From Bacteroidota bacterium (GTDB lineage Bacteria > Bacteroidota > Bacteroidia > 2-12-FULL-35-15), in the NCBI GenBank assembly GCA_947476185.1, contig CANJPX010000001.1, forward strand, positions 124,001 through 188,000: a stretch of 64,000 nt of DNA. The letters run 5' to 3'. The notes under the pieces were generated by a model. That model made no database searches. It saw only the letters and a program-made list of their open reading frames with translations, and was not told the origin of the DNA. Position numbers and translations under genes: made by a program. Each line of letters begins with the position of its first letter. Positions within the stretch are counted from its first letter, which is position 1. This document shows positions 62,614-64,000 of the stretch, piece after piece.

Positions 62614-63486
62614 TTAAGCGTGTTGTCCGATATTTATTGTCATTTCATTTTTTTCCAGATCGTATTGATCATAATGACTCATTACATGTACCACTAAATT
62701 TTTGATTGAAATAGGAGTTCCCATTTCTACTTGTGTAAGATTCGTGTCTTTTATTTGTCGGCCATCAACTAAAATAACAAGTCCTGAACCTATTGCTTCC
62801 ATTAAGTTCCCGTTGGTAATTAATAATCCGGTGTCTTCTCCTAAACCAATTCCGAGTGTGCGGGGATTACTCACAACAGCTTGAAATAATCTTCCTATTC
62901 TTCCTCTGTGAACAAAATGTGTATCTATGATCACGTGATCAATCAATCCCAAGCCACTGGTAATTTTTATCTCTCCTTTTAATAGCGCTTCACTACTTGA
63001 TCCCTGGTAGATCATGCTGTTGGATGCTGCAGCAGCACCTGCTGAAGTTCCGGCAAAGATAAAATCTTCGTCCATGTATTTTTGTAAGAGCAAATCATGG
63101 ATTGGTGTTCCACCCAAAATGGATGTTAACCGCAATTGATCTCCACCAGTAAACATAACAACATCTGCCTTTCGGATTCGTTCAATATTATCTTCTGACA
63201 TCGCCTCATCGCGTGTTTCAATATGCAACACATGTACATTTGTAGCACCTAGATATTCCATTGCCTTAGCATATTCAGGGCCAACATCTTTAGGTATTTT
63301 AGAAGCCGTTGTGATGATCTCGATATGAGAATTTTCTTTTTGTTTTGATTCAACGATCAACCGTTTTAAAATACCCGTCTCAAAAAAGTTTAGATTTTTC
63401 TCAACTTGCTTGTCGAAATTCTTTTCTGTAAAACTGCCTTTATCGACAGCACCGCCAATTACTATTAGTTTTCCTTTTGGATTCAT
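62614..63486 (-). CDS. cphB: cyanophycinase
   Basis: A 290-residue serine exopeptidase that cuts cyanophycin (multi-L-arginyl-poly-L-aspartate) into beta-Asp-Arg dipeptides. The nucleophile is Ser148 in FIFAGTSAGAAAAS. GKLIVIGGAVDKG at the start, FTGGDQLRLTSILGGT and DTHFVHRGRIGRLFQAV are diagnostic. No signal peptide, so it acts in the cytoplasm on stored polymer. It is divergent from cyanophycin synthetase. Confidence 0.96.
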   Translation of the reverse strand: MNPKGKLIVIGGAVDKGSFTEKNFDKQVEKNLNFFETGILKRLIVESKQKENSHIEIITTASKIPKDVGPEYAKAMEYLGATNVHVLHIETRDEAMSEDNIERIRKADVVMFTGGDQLRLTSILGGTPIHDLLLQKYMDEDFIFAGTSAGAAAASNSMIYQGSSSEALLKGEIKITSGLGLIDHVIIDTHFVHRGRIGRLFQAVVSNPRTLGIGLGEDTGLLITNGNLMEAIGSGLVILVDGRQIKDTNLTQVEMGTPISIKNLVVHVMSHYDQYDLEKNEMTINIGQHA

Positions 63487-63668
63487 TCTATAAAAATAAC
63501 TTTTAAATCAATACCCGATTATTGAATTATTTCATAGTTATTAAAAGACAATTGTGCATTATTCTTTACCAAGTGAATTTTTTCTTTGATTTGAAAAAAA
63601 ATAAGTTTACCTTACATCCTATTGTGAGCCATTTTTGGATCCATAACAACCTACTCAAATTACATATT

Positions 63669-63676
63669 TAATTTTG
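63669..63676 (+). promoter_or_regulatory. possible -7 box (TAATTTTG) for cphA
   Basis: A TAnnTTTG match ending eight bases before the ATG at 63685, predicting a leader of about four bases. No -33 element at the normal distance. Confidence 0.4.
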
Positions 63677-63684
63677 TTTTTTTT

Positions 63685-64000
63685 ATGAAAATACTTAGTA
63701 TTCAAGCATTACGCGGACCAAACATTTGGAGTGTCAGAAGGAAAAAATTGATCCAGATGAGATTGGATCTTGAAACCCTGGAGGGACTTCCCACAAATAA
63801 AATTGAAGGATTCAAGGAGCGTTTAGAGGCAATGTTTCCTTCCATGATAGAGCATAGATGTTCGGAAGAGGTTAGAGGCGGATTTTTTCAACGGATTGAG
63901 CGTGGAACTTGGATGGGTCACGTAATTGAGCACATAGCCCTTGAAACACAGTCTTTGGCTGGCATGGAGACAGGGTTCGGAAGAACACGCGAAACCAAGA
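63685..64000 (+). CDS. cphA: cyanophycin synthetase, N-terminal part (runs off window)
   Basis: The frame from ATG 63685 is open to the window end (105 codons). MKILSIQALRGPNIWSVRRK, then IERGTWMGHVIEHIALETQS and GMETGFGRTRETK, are the conserved start of CphA. The full protein (about 870 residues) would continue with an ATP-grasp domain and a Mur-ligase-like domain that add Asp and Arg in turn. It is divergent from cphB with a 198-bp spacer. Confidence 0.93.
   Translation, partial: MKILSIQALRGPNIWSVRRKKLIQMRLDLETLEGLPTNKIEGFKERLEAMFPSMIEHRCSEEVRGGFFQRIERGTWMGHVIEHIALETQSLAGMETGFGRTRETK

Noticed and set aside
1-64000. tRNA, rRNA, intact insertion sequence or phage genes
   Set aside because: No tRNA T-loop or cloverleaf, rRNA segment, transposase, integrase or phage structural protein was noticed while reading both strands; this was by eye and not with a covariance search.

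Overview
The window is a contiguous 64 kb piece of a low-GC chromosome from a member of the Bacteroidota, probably an environmental, facultatively oxygen-limited lineage. Clade markers include a DUF4270 lipoprotein, an IPExxxVDY-type protein, a DUF6427-type membrane protein, a giant adhesin with SprB-type repeats and a type IX secretion (T9SS) sorting tail, a CarboxypepD_reg-like TonB receptor, and many TAnnTTTG promoter boxes instead of sigma70-type -10/-35 boxes. Gene order such as purN<->acpP-fabF-rnc, DUF4270/glmS<->panC-panD-radA and yicC-gmk is also typical. No rRNA, tRNA, CRISPR array, prophage or intact insertion sequence was seen.

Layout. 1-13 kb (minus strand): two tandem TMTC-like membrane glycosyltransferase paralogues with TPR tails (one cut by the window edge), an FNR-like regulator, a 12-heme exported cytochrome c translationally coupled to an NHL beta-propeller protein, then a C5-pathway heme operon transcribed hemA-hemC-hemE-hemL-hemN. 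13.4-22.7 kb: comEB-ctpA, a small lipoprotein, superoxide dismutase, a TM2 protein, nadD, purQ, a DUF6427-type protein, purD and pgeF. 22.7-32.8 kb: acyl-CoA carboxylase beta subunit with a divergent Lrp regulator, a YjbR protein, a DUF502 protein, dprA, a TonB-dependent receptor, 3-hydroxyanthranilate dioxygenase and glmS. 32.8-41.4 kb: DUF4270 lipoprotein and a GT5 half-protein, divergent from panC-panD, an LPG-synthase-like protein, rfaE2, radA and an atypical SDR; then rnhA and marC. 41.4-51 kb: purN divergent from acpP-fabF-rnc, an IPExxxVDY protein, pyk, an ArsC-like protein, an EamA transporter, yicC, gmk and an ACMSD-like decarboxylase. 51-64 kb: an all-helical protein of unknown role, a candidate structured RNA, a purF paralogue, a 1856-residue T9SS adhesin, a SET-domain protein and a cyanophycin locus (isoaspartyl peptidase, cyanophycinase and, divergently, the start of cyanophycin synthetase).

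How genes fit together. The heme operon, the oxygen-independent HemN, the multiheme cytochrome and the FNR-like protein suggest oxygen-responsive heme and electron-transfer physiology. A CRP/FNR-type palindrome (ATGAC-N4-GTCAT) upstream of hemA fits this idea. The cyanophycin genes form a nitrogen-storage loop: CphA makes the polymer, CphB cuts it to beta-Asp-Arg, and the isoaspartyl peptidase splits the dipeptide. 3-Hydroxyanthranilate dioxygenase and the ACMSD-like enzyme are consecutive kynurenine-pathway steps although about 19 kb apart. Several purine genes (purQ, purD, purN, a purF paralogue) are scattered singly.

Many starts were moved downstream because the first possible codon is TTG/GTG, or lies upstream of a recognisable promoter box or signal peptide. 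All functions are read from sequence motifs and remembered family features; no database search was run.
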